Shown: piece after piece, positions 1-4,815 of the stretch
Layout of the letters: the number at the start of each line of letters is the position of its first letter
Numbering within the stretch: the stretch's first letter is position 1
From: CAYUWK01 sp964580085
GTDB taxonomy: Bacteria; Patescibacteriota; Minisyncoccia; Minisyncoccales; CG1-02-41-26
Length of the DNA: 22,729 bases
NCBI GenBank assembly: GCA_964580085.1
Contig: CAZOJF010000004.1
Location: 1 to 22,729, forward strand
Reading direction: 5' to 3'
Made by a program: the position numbers and the translations under genes
The notes under the pieces: model-generated
The model's database searches: none
Told to the model about the DNA's origin: nothing
The model's input: only the letters and a program-made list of their open reading frames with translations

Positions 1-54
1 AATTGTTTTATTTAAATCGTTAACAATTGTTTGTATTTCTGGTAATTCCGGCAT
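1..54 (-). CDS. mutM: Formamidopyrimidine-DNA glycosylase, N-terminal fragment
   Basis: The first 18 codons of a minus-strand gene run off the left edge of the window. They begin MPELPEIQTIV, the hallmark N-terminus of the Fpg/Nei family. After Met removal, Pro becomes the N-terminal nucleophile that forms a Schiff base with the damaged nucleotide, and the following Glu is catalytic. Fpg removes oxidised purines such as 8-oxoguanine from DNA. MPELPE is more typical of Fpg than of Nei. No Shine-Dalgarno precedes the ATG. The rest of the protein, including the C-terminal zinc finger, lies outside the window, so intactness cannot be judged. Confidence 0.9.
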   Translation of the reverse strand, partial: MPELPEIQTIVNDLNKTI

Positions 55-194
55 AGCTTTATACTTTTATTGTAGCATTTTAAGAGAATAAATAGATAAA
101 AATAACGAGATTAACTTTATTAAATATTTTATTTCCTCTTTGTTTTTAAAGAATTTTATCTAATTGCTGATTTATAATTTTTGCAAAGAAAAAA

Positions 195-240
195 GCGAGC
201 AATTGATATTTTTATGTTTAAAATACTTTAGTTTGCTCGC
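195..240 (-). terminator. Rho-independent terminator of the tRNA gene
   Basis: An 8-bp inverted repeat (GCGAGCAA at 195-202 with TTTGCTCGC at 232-240) is followed on the minus strand by a T-rich run. It starts 13 bases after the CCA end of the tRNA. The loop is long, about 30 bases, and AT-rich. Nothing else recognisable lies between 55 and 194. Confidence 0.7.
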
Positions 241-252
241 TATTTATAAGGT

Positions 253-329
253 TGGCGCCCCTGGTCGGAATTGAACCAACGACCCTTTGTCCTCTAGACA
301 AATGCTCTAGTACACTGAGCTACAGAGGC
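253..329 (-). tRNA. tRNA gene with anticodon AGA and atypical D-loop
   Basis: The minus strand folds as a full cloverleaf. The acceptor stem is GCCTCTG with CAGGGGC, followed by discriminator G73 and an encoded CCA. The D stem is GCTC/GAGC, the anticodon stem TTTGT/ACAAA, the variable loop GGGTC, and the T arm GTTGG-TTCAATT-CCGAC. The seven-base anticodon loop is CTAGAGG, so positions 34-36 read AGA (plus-strand 293-295), which would decode the serine codon UCU. Two points are odd. Bacterial tRNA-Ser is class II with a long variable arm, yet this variable loop has 5 bases. The D-loop (AGTGTACTA) also lacks the usual G18-G19 pair. Stems, CCA, promoter and terminator are intact, so it looks expressed, but its identity is open: a diverged Arg-type tRNA, a degenerate tRNA, or a sequence error. 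Confidence 0.75.
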
Positions 330-362
330 GCAAATTTTTACAAAGAACAATATGATATAATC

Positions 363-391
363 ATATTACTATCTTAGAGAAAATTTGTCAA
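363..391 (-). promoter_or_regulatory. Promoter of the tRNA gene
   Basis: On the minus strand a perfect -35 box TTGACA (386-391) is followed, after 17 bases, by TAATAT (363-368). The predicted start is near 356, about 27 bases before the first tRNA base. Confidence 0.7.
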
Positions 392-407
392 GACTTCTGG
401 AAAATTA

Positions 408-449
408 AAAAGCTGAGGAGAAATAATTAACTCACTCCCCCCAGCTTTT
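408..449 (-). terminator. Rho-independent terminator of the 92-aa/60-aa unit
   Basis: AAAAGCTG (408-415) pairs with CAGCTTTT (442-449). On the minus strand the inner GGGGAG and CTCC extend the stem, and a T5 run follows. It lies just downstream of the 60-aa gene stop. Confidence 0.75.
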
Positions 450-460
450 AGATTAAAAAA

Positions 461-643
461 CTATACTTTTTCTCTCTTTAGAATCATGTAATACTCTTTA
501 GATTCTTCTAGATAGCAGTAATGAATTAGTTCCCATCCTTCATTTCCAAGTTTATTCAGTTGTTTTTCTCGCTGATCATCACCACCCAAGAACTCTAATT
601 TTCCGTGTTGGGTTATATGCCGATATTCCCATCTTTTTGGCAT
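461..643 (-). CDS. DUF4177-like small protein
   Basis: This 60-residue protein starts MPKRWEYRHI, has the central block LNKLGNEGWELIH and ends in YYMILKREK. The pattern of an N-terminal aromatic-E-Y strand, a helix with LxxLGxEGWEL and a final F/L-K-R strand is that of the DUF4177 family, whose function is unknown. It has no signal peptide and no membrane segment, so it should be cytosolic. The start is well supported: AAAGGAGG lies about 9 bases before the ATG. It is the second gene of a two-gene unit, 15 bases after the 92-aa gene, and is closed by a strong terminator. The family assignment is by pattern recognition only. Confidence 0.7.
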   Translation of the reverse strand: MPKRWEYRHITQHGKLEFLGGDDQREKQLNKLGNEGWELIHYCYLEESKEYYMILKREKV

Positions 644-658
644 TCTTTTTTCCTCCTT

Positions 659-937
659 TCAGGTAATTTTTGGCACAAAAAGGGTTAACTTGAAATATTC
701 AATATCTAGTTTAAAGGACACTAATTTTTCAATTATCTTACGAGTAGTAGCATCTCCAGTATCATCAACCAACCGAAAAAAAGGTTGATTTTCTCCCTTG
801 GAGTCTTCCACTATACTTGAACAAATTGTGACGACAGTTTCTTTAAGCCAAGGCTCTCCTTTAAATTCTTTAAATATCTTTCTCCTCAAATTTCCAGCTC
901 TTTTTTGACTTACCCCGTGAATTTCAATATCTAGCAT
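659..937 (-). CDS. Unknown 92-aa protein
   Basis: I do not recognise this gene. The 92-residue product starts MLDIEIHGVSQKRAGNLRRKI and appears to alternate strand, helix, strand, helix, strand. It has no signal peptide, membrane segment or cysteine cluster. The short N-terminal beta strand followed by a helix recalls the tautomerase-like or DUF1904-type fold, but there is no Pro after the initiator Met, so a tautomerase mechanism is not indicated. The ATG is preceded by AAAAAAGGAGG, an excellent Shine-Dalgarno that most genes here lack. A consensus promoter at 1000-1027 drives it together with the DUF4177-like gene, so the two may act together. Confidence 0.75.
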   Translation of the reverse strand: MLDIEIHGVSQKRAGNLRRKIFKEFKGEPWLKETVVTICSSIVEDSKGENQPFFRLVDDTGDATTRKIIEKLVSFKLDIEYFKLTLFVPKIT

Positions 938-999
938 TTTCTGCCTCCTTTTTTGATTTTTAAATTCTTATATAGAATTACTATTTATTTTATATTTGT

Positions 1000-1027
1000 A
1001 TTATATCATATTTTACTAAATTGTCAA
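1000..1027 (-). promoter_or_regulatory. Consensus promoter of the 92-aa/60-aa unit
   Basis: TTGACA (1022-1027) and TATAAT (1000-1005) on the minus strand, 16 bases apart, are both perfect hexamers. The promoter lies 33 bases downstream of the preceding terminator stem, so this unit is transcribed independently of the small peptide unit. Confidence 0.8.
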
Positions 1028-1060
1028 TATACACTTCTTTTTTATTAAAAAGAAAAATTA

Positions 1061-1098
1061 AAAAGAGGAGCAAAATTTAACCATCATGCTCCTCTTTT
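1061..1098 (-). terminator. Strong terminator after the 13-codon ORF
   Basis: A perfect 12-bp stem (AAAAGAGGAGCA with TGCTCCTCTTTT, 14-base loop) is followed by a T run on the minus strand. It lies 41 bases after the 13-codon ORF stop. The stem is flanked by A and T runs on both sides and could work in both directions, but no plus-strand gene needs it. Confidence 0.8.
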
Positions 1099-1139
1099 AA
1101 CTTTAATTATACGACAAGGCTAACTTTTTGCGTATTCTG

Positions 1140-1181
1140 TTATCCATCATCATAATTTAACCATATTGGCCATTTTCCCAT
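1140..1181 (-). CDS. 13-residue small peptide, unknown
   Basis: The ORF encodes MGKWPIWLNYDDG and stops at TAA. A textbook Shine-Dalgarno, AAAGGAGGTG, ends 8 bases before the ATG, and it is the best ribosome-binding site in the window. The ORF lies between its own promoter (1240-1267) and a strong terminator (1061-1098), so it seems to be the purpose of a transcript of about 170 bases. The peptide has two Trp and two adjacent Asp residues and no signal peptide. An overlapping ORF in another frame (1103-1153) begins with three ATG codons, encodes the basic peptide MMMDNRIRKKLALSYN and could be translated by reinitiation. Alternatives are a leader peptide or a chance ORF in a small RNA. No homologue is recognised. 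Confidence 0.5.
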   Translation of the reverse strand: MGKWPIWLNYDDG

Positions 1182-1217
1182 TATATTCACCTCCTTTTGA
1201 GTTTTTAAATATCTATA

Positions 1218-1233
1218 AACACATACTTGTGTT
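1218..1233 (-). other. 5'-terminal hairpin of the small peptide transcript
   Basis: AACACA (1218-1223) and TGTGTT (1228-1233) form a perfect 6-bp stem with a 4-base loop. It begins at about the predicted transcription start (near 1233) of the 13-codon unit. Hairpins at the extreme 5' end often stabilise mRNAs, but that role is inferred here. Confidence 0.45.
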
Positions 1234-1239
1234 AAATTA

Positions 1240-1267
1240 ATAGTAATGAATAATTAAAAATTGTCAA
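1240..1267 (-). promoter_or_regulatory. Promoter of the 13-codon unit
   Basis: On the minus strand a perfect TTGACA (1262-1267) is followed after 16 bases by TACTAT (1240-1245). The -35 box lies just beyond the M50 protease stop, so the unit starts its own transcript. Confidence 0.65.
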
Positions 1268-1274
1268 TATCTAA

Positions 1275-1901
1275 TTAAAAAGAAAATCCCGTGATTAAAT
1301 AAAATGCTCCATTTATTAAAGGAATAATTAAAGGAAATCCGAAAAATATAAAAATTAATAAAATAAATAATTGATATTGAGATAAAAATATCTTTAGATT
1401 ATCAAATTTTTTAGGCAAAAAAGTAAAAAGGATATGCGAACCATCTAAAGGAGGAATTGGCAATAAGTTAAAAATAGCTAAGATAAGATTTATCCAAACT
1501 ATATAACTAAAAATAGTTATTAAATTTATAGCAACCTGAGCAGAAAACAAATAAGGAATAAATCTCAAACTTATTCCAAAAACTAAAGCAACAAAAATAT
1601 TGGCTAATGGTCCAGCCAGAGCAACCTTGGCTTGTCCATAAACTTTATCTCTTAGATTATACGGGTTTATAGGAACTGGCTTGGCCCAACCAAAAACTAT
1701 ACCTACTCTGGAAATAATTAAAAACAAAGGTACAAGTATTGAACCAATTGGGTCTAAATGGCTTATAGGATTTAAAGTCAGACGACCAGCTAACTTAGCT
1801 GTTGGATCTCCAAGATAATCTGCCATTAACCCATGAGAGACTTCATGGATAATTACTGAAAAGAGAAAGATTAAAATTATAAAGATTAATATTATTTCCA
1901 T
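1275..1901 (-). CDS. M50 site-2 family intramembrane metalloprotease
   Basis: This 208-residue integral membrane protein has the zinc-binding motif HEVSH (H19, E20, H23) in its first membrane segment. The third ligand motif NLLPIPPLDG (D153) lies in a later one, in the order expected for the short M50 subfamily without a PDZ domain. About five to six hydrophobic segments are visible. Such proteases cut transmembrane substrates, often anti-sigma factors, within the membrane; the substrate here is unknown. There is no Shine-Dalgarno, and the predicted transcript starts about 12 bases before the ATG. It diverges from rpmB with overlapping promoters. Length and motifs are complete. Confidence 0.9.
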   Translation of the reverse strand: MEIILIFIILIFLFSVIIHEVSHGLMADYLGDPTAKLAGRLTLNPISHLDPIGSILVPLFLIISRVGIVFGWAKPVPINPYNLRDKVYGQAKVALAGPLANIFVALVFGISLRFIPYLFSAQVAINLITIFSYIVWINLILAIFNLLPIPPLDGSHILFTFLPKKFDNLKIFLSQYQLFILLIFIFFGFPLIIPLINGAFYLITGFSF

Positions 1902-1919
1902 TGCAATTTTTTTAAAAAT

Positions 1920-1948
1920 ATATTATGATAATATTTGTATAATATCAA
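1920..1948 (-). promoter_or_regulatory. Promoter of the M50 protease gene
   Basis: On the minus strand TTGATA (1943-1948) and TAATAT (1920-1925) are 17 bases apart. The -35 box lies inside the spacer of the plus-strand rpmB promoter, so both cannot be occupied at once. Confidence 0.6.
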
Positions 1949-1963
1949 TTAAGTTATTATACT
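1935..1963 (+). promoter_or_regulatory. Promoter of rpmB
   Basis: TTGTAT (1935-1940), a 17-base spacer and TATACT (1958-1963) would start transcription near 1970, giving a leader of about 10 bases. A second -10-like TATAAC closer to the ATG would make the mRNA leaderless. Confidence 0.55.
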
Positions 1964-1979
1964 TTTATATTATAACAAT

Positions 1980-2168
1980 ATGTCTAGAGTTTGCCAAATT
2001 TGTGGTAAAAAATCAATAATGAAAAGAAAGCTGAATAAGCTTAGAGGAAAATACAATCCTACTCCTAAAAAAAGAAAGTACCCAAATCTTCAATGGGTTA
2101 CTTTGCCTGACGGCAAAAGAGTGAAAGCATGTACAAAATGTATAAAGACACTCTCTAAAAAGAAATAA
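1980..2168 (+). CDS. rpmB: 50S ribosomal protein bL28
   Basis: This is a 62-residue, very basic protein starting MSRVCQICGKKS, the conserved start of bL28. C5/C8 and C51/C54 form two CxxC pairs, so this is the zinc-binding (C+) form. The block containing NLQWVTLPDGKRVKACTKC matches the conserved C-terminal part. The protein sits near the E-site of the large subunit. It is the only plus-strand gene in the window and is monocistronic. No Shine-Dalgarno is visible, and the leader is at most about 10 bases. Confidence 0.95.
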   Translation: MSRVCQICGKKSIMKRKLNKLRGKYNPTPKKRKYPNLQWVTLPDGKRVKACTKCIKTLSKKK

Positions 2169-2188
2169 AATATCATTTCAAATAAAAT

Positions 2189-2213
2189 ATCGCCCTATCC
2201 AGAGCGGTTTTTT
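2189..2213 (+). terminator. Terminator of rpmB
   Basis: CGC at 2191-2193 pairs with GCG at 2204-2206, with inner CT/AG pairs around an ATCC loop and one mismatch. A T6 run follows (2208-2213). The stem is modest, but the position 22 bases after the stop fits. Confidence 0.5.
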
Positions 2214-2355
2214 AATAAAAAGCCCTATTATTAATCCATTAATCTCAGAAATAAATCTAAGACGGGAATCGCTTACTAAACATTACATTTAATAAATATG
2301 AATCCCTATAAGAAATGTTTGTCTAAGAATTTGTATGGACAACAATAGGACTTGT
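2213..2355 (-). ncRNA. Structured small RNA, 6S-like candidate
   Basis: A strong promoter (2362-2389) predicts a transcript from about 2355 that ends in a T run after 2222. There is no ORF with a ribosome-binding site. The two ends pair: 2351-2341 with 2232-2222 over 11 bp (two G-U), continuing as 2339-2335 with 2239-2235 and as UCUUAGA (2328-2322) with UCUGAGA (2249-2243). Inside is a near-symmetric open region of about 15 and 14 bases, then a helix GGGAUUC (2306-2300) with GAUUCCC (2270-2264) containing one U-U mismatch, topped by an AU-rich hairpin. A closing stem, central bubble and terminal stem-loop is the architecture of 6S RNA, which mimics an open promoter to bind RNA polymerase. The fold was done by hand, and a competing AAACAUU/AAUGUUU pairing exists. 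The 6S identity is an inference. Confidence 0.5.
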
Positions 2356-2361
2356 ACTTTT

Positions 2362-2389
2362 ATTATATAGTCTGTAAAACCTAAGTCAA
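2362..2389 (-). promoter_or_regulatory. Strong promoter of the structured RNA
   Basis: On the minus strand TTGACT (2384-2389) is followed after 16 bases by a perfect TATAAT (2362-2367). The -35 box starts 4 bases after the ndk stop codon, so it fires inside the end of the long operon and transcribes only the RNA element before rpmB. Confidence 0.75.
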
Positions 2390-2392
2390 GAC

Positions 2393-2983
2393 CTAGAACA
2401 TTATGTCTTCTTCTGCTCTTTTGTACTCAAAAATATCTTCGGCGGCAAACCAAAAATCTAATTCATGTTTTGCCTCTTCTTGGGTCTCTGAAGCATGAAT
2501 AATGTTATGAATAGCCCTTTTATCTTTATTAGCAGCTGTAGCGTCATCAACAGAAAAATCCCCTCTAATTGTCCCCATATCTGCTTGAGAAGGCATAGAA
2601 CCTCCTACTATCTTCCTAACCATATCAATGGCATGAATCCCCTGGACAATCATTTTAACCATTGGGCCTGAGACCATAAAATCAATCAGCCAGCTACGAA
2701 CCATCTTCCCAATCTTAAGAGGGTCTTCCGTCCCTAACTCTTCCTGGGCATTAAAACCATATTTTTTATAATTGTTTAATGTCTTTTCTCCTATTCTCTT
2801 TATCCACTTCTCATCTTTAGGATAATGATTATCAATCTGATCCTTTGTGGCTTGAAACATTTCAAGAGAAACTATCTTTAATCCCCGTTTTTCTGCTCTG
2901 GTTATCACCTCGCCAATTAATCCTCTCTTAACTCCATCGGGCTTAATTAAAACCACGGTTTTTTCTTGTTTTATATTAGTCAT
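2393..2983 (-). CDS. ndk: Nucleoside diphosphate kinase, long form
   Basis: The enzyme transfers the gamma phosphate of ATP to nucleoside diphosphates through a phospho-histidine. The motif TVVLIKPDGVKRGLIGE (residues 9-25) is the conserved N-terminus, and NIIHASE carries the catalytic histidine (H163), followed by the WF pair near the C-terminus. At 196 residues it is much longer than the usual 140-150. The excess is mainly an insertion of roughly 35 residues between HY (53-54) and SWLIDFMVSGP, plus a C-terminal tail. Nothing is broken and all motifs are present, so it is probably active. It is the last gene of the long operon, 14 bases after the metallo-beta-lactamase gene. Confidence 0.93.
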   Translation of the reverse strand: MTNIKQEKTVVLIKPDGVKRGLIGEVITRAEKRGLKIVSLEMFQATKDQIDNHYPKDEKWIKRIGEKTLNNYKKYGFNAQEELGTEDPLKIGKMVRSWLIDFMVSGPMVKMIVQGIHAIDMVRKIVGGSMPSQADMGTIRGDFSVDDATAANKDKRAIHNIIHASETQEEAKHELDFWFAAEDIFEYKRAEEDIMF

Positions 2984-2997
2984 AATTTTATTATTGA

Positions 2998-3855
2998 TTA
3001 ATTATTAATAATTAAATAGTTTCCGTTAGAAACTATTTTAATATCTCCGTCTTGGTCTGTCCTTAAGATATTTATACCAAGTTCTTCCAGATTTTTCAAG
3101 ACCTGTTCATGTGGATGTTTATAAGGATTGTCTCGGCCACAAGAGATAACCGCAATATCTGGAGAGACGTTCTCTAAGAATTCTCGGGAGGTAGATGTTT
3201 TGCTCCCGTGATGCCCAACTTTTAAGACATCGGAATCACAATCTGTTTCAGCTATTATCTTATTTTCAGAAACCTTTGTAGCATCACCCGTAAAAAGGAA
3301 TGAATTATTTTTAAAACTTAGACGACAGACAATTGAAGTATTATTAGAATCTTTAAATTCTTTTCCTTCTAAGCTTTCCAAAGGATAAAGAATATTTAAG
3401 GAAACATCTCCTATTTTTATTTCTTGAGAACTATGAGCAATTATAATTTCGGCATTCTCTTTTTCAATCATTTCTCTCCATTTTTTATATTGAGCTGTAT
3501 CGCGTATGATTCCGGTCCACAAAATTCTCTTAACGTTATAACTTTCCAAAACATTCAAAAGTCCACTCATGTGGTCTGCTTCGGGATGCGTTAAGATAAT
3601 AAGATCAATAGTCTTATCCCAGAAAGGCATTTCTTCGACTAACTTTTCTAGAATTGTTGAATTAGGACCACCGTCAATTAGAATCTGACTCTTATAAGGC
3701 GTTTCAATAAAAATAGAATCTCCCTGTCCAATATCAAAAAATGTTATTTCTAAAGAATCTTGTTCATTTAAAGAAAAAACAACCTGCCAAACAATTAGAT
3801 TAATTGAAAATAAAAAAAGAACAATTAAAAAACTTAATTTTTTATGATCTACCAT
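2998..3855 (-). CDS. ComEC/Rec2-type metallo-beta-lactamase fold hydrolase
   Basis: This 285-residue protein has an N-terminal hydrophobic segment (about residues 8-28), a signal anchor or signal peptide, followed by a metallo-beta-lactamase domain. The metal motifs are THPEADH (H90, D94, H95), FTGD (D191) and GHHGS (H215, H216), and the FFDIGQGDS start is typical of the ComEC C-terminal domain and its stand-alone relatives. In ComEC this domain is thought to degrade the non-transported DNA strand during natural competence. Here it lacks the ComEC membrane channel, so its role may be extracellular nucleic acid or phosphoester hydrolysis. Its ATG follows the preceding gene's stop directly (TAAATG), indicating translational coupling. 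Confidence 0.85.
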   Translation of the reverse strand: MVDHKKLSFLIVLFLFSINLIVWQVVFSLNEQDSLEITFFDIGQGDSIFIETPYKSQILIDGGPNSTILEKLVEEMPFWDKTIDLIILTHPEADHMSGLLNVLESYNVKRILWTGIIRDTAQYKKWREMIEKENAEIIIAHSSQEIKIGDVSLNILYPLESLEGKEFKDSNNTSIVCRLSFKNNSFLFTGDATKVSENKIIAETDCDSDVLKVGHHGSKTSTSREFLENVSPDIAVISCGRDNPYKHPHEQVLKNLEELGINILRTDQDGDIKIVSNGNYLIINN

Positions 3856-4050
3856 TTACTTTTTATTTAATTCTGCAAGTAATTTTTCAATATTAATACC
3901 GTATGTTTCACAAACCTGCCCCAGTTTCAAACTCTCCATCTCAAATTTAGCCATTGGACAAGTTAAACAAGGAAAATTGTATTTTGCTAAAATTTCTTCG
4001 GCGTCTTTTTCCTCTAAAACTTTAGATAAAATTGTATCTTTATTAATCAT
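3856..4050 (-). CDS. DUF1858 redox-disulfide domain protein
   Basis: This is a small 64-residue protein with a CLTC motif (C28, C31) and a further Cys at 47. It matches the pattern of the DUF1858 / hybrid-cluster-protein-associated redox disulfide domain, in which a short helical fold displays a CxxC. I chose the ATG at 4048-4050 because it overlaps the SDR stop (ATGA). The longer reading frame begins at a TTG inside the SDR gene. It may serve as a small redox partner, but no substrate is indicated. The sulfur-handling genes just upstream in the operon make a thiol role plausible. Confidence 0.8.
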   Translation of the reverse strand: MINKDTILSKVLEEKDAEEILAKYNFPCLTCPMAKFEMESLKLGQVCETYGINIEKLLAELNKK

Positions 4051-4802
4051 GAAGTTAACCAACCACCATCTACCACTATAGTATGACCTGTTATATATTC
4101 ACTTTCATCACTTGCTAAAAAAGTAACTGCCTTAGCTATATCATCTGGCTGACCAACTCTGGCATAAGGGATTTTGGAGAGAAGCGCTGTTTTGATATTT
4201 TCATCTGCTAACAAATCTTTGGTCATATCTGTTTCAATAACTCCTGGAGCTACCGCATTAACATTAATTTGATATTTCCCCAAATCCAATGCTAATTCCC
4301 TAGTCATGTTCACAATCCCCCCTTTGGCTGCACAATAAACACTAGATAACTCAAAACCAACAAAACCGGCAATACTTGCTATATTAACAATTTTGCCATA
4401 TTTTTGTTCTTTCATTTCGGGGATAATATTCTTTATACACAAAATCACTCCTCTTAAGTCTATCGATAAAATCTTATCTATTTCTGAAGTATCCATTTTA
4501 TCCAATTCTTCTTGAACAAATATTCCGGCATTATTCACTAAAATATCTATCCGACCAAATTTTTCCTTTGTTAATTGAATAACTTTTTTAATATTTTCCT
4601 CATCCGTTACATCTAGCTTCAATGCTAATCCTTGTCCCCCTAATTTTTCAACTTCCTTAACTACTTGTTCACATTCATCTTGATCAATATCCGTAACAAC
4701 AACTTTAGCTCCATTTTCGGCTAATTTTAAAACAATTGCTTTGCCAATCCCCCTCCTAGCTCCAGTAATAATGGCCACTTTATTTTTTAAATCTTGATAC
4801 AT
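4047..4802 (-). CDS. Short-chain dehydrogenase/reductase, FabG-like
   Basis: This is a complete 251-residue classical SDR. It has the cofactor-binding TGARRGIG (13-20), NNAG (90-93), the catalytic S143, Y156 and K160 (YCAAK), and the conserved C-terminal SEYITGHTIVVDGG. D38 at the end of the second beta strand favours NAD(H) over NADP(H). The best match is FabG (3-oxoacyl-ACP reductase), but the substrate cannot be read from the sequence, and reduced genomes of this kind often lack the rest of fatty acid synthesis. The ATG is preceded by AAAAATAT and no Shine-Dalgarno. Confidence 0.9.
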   Translation of the reverse strand: MYQDLKNKVAIITGARRGIGKAIVLKLAENGAKVVVTDIDQDECEQVVKEVEKLGGQGLALKLDVTDEENIKKVIQLTKEKFGRIDILVNNAGIFVQEELDKMDTSEIDKILSIDLRGVILCIKNIIPEMKEQKYGKIVNIASIAGFVGFELSSVYCAAKGGIVNMTRELALDLGKYQINVNAVAPGVIETDMTKDLLADENIKTALLSKIPYARVGQPDDIAKAVTFLASDESEYITGHTIVVDGGWLTS

Positions 4803-4815
4803 ATATTTTTATAAG

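Noticed and set aside
253..329. Calling the tRNA simply tRNA-Ser
   Set aside because: The anticodon reads AGA, but a 5-base variable loop and the D-loop do not fit a serine tRNA, so no amino acid is assigned.
1140..1181. Trp attenuation leader for trpS
   Set aside because: The two Trp codons are suggestive, but trpS is more than 17 kb away and the next unit downstream has its own promoter and no Trp link.
3856..4062. Longer start (TTG at 4060-4062) for the DUF1858 gene
   Set aside because: The ATG at 4048-4050 overlaps the upstream stop as ATGA, the usual coupling here, and fits the family N-terminus.
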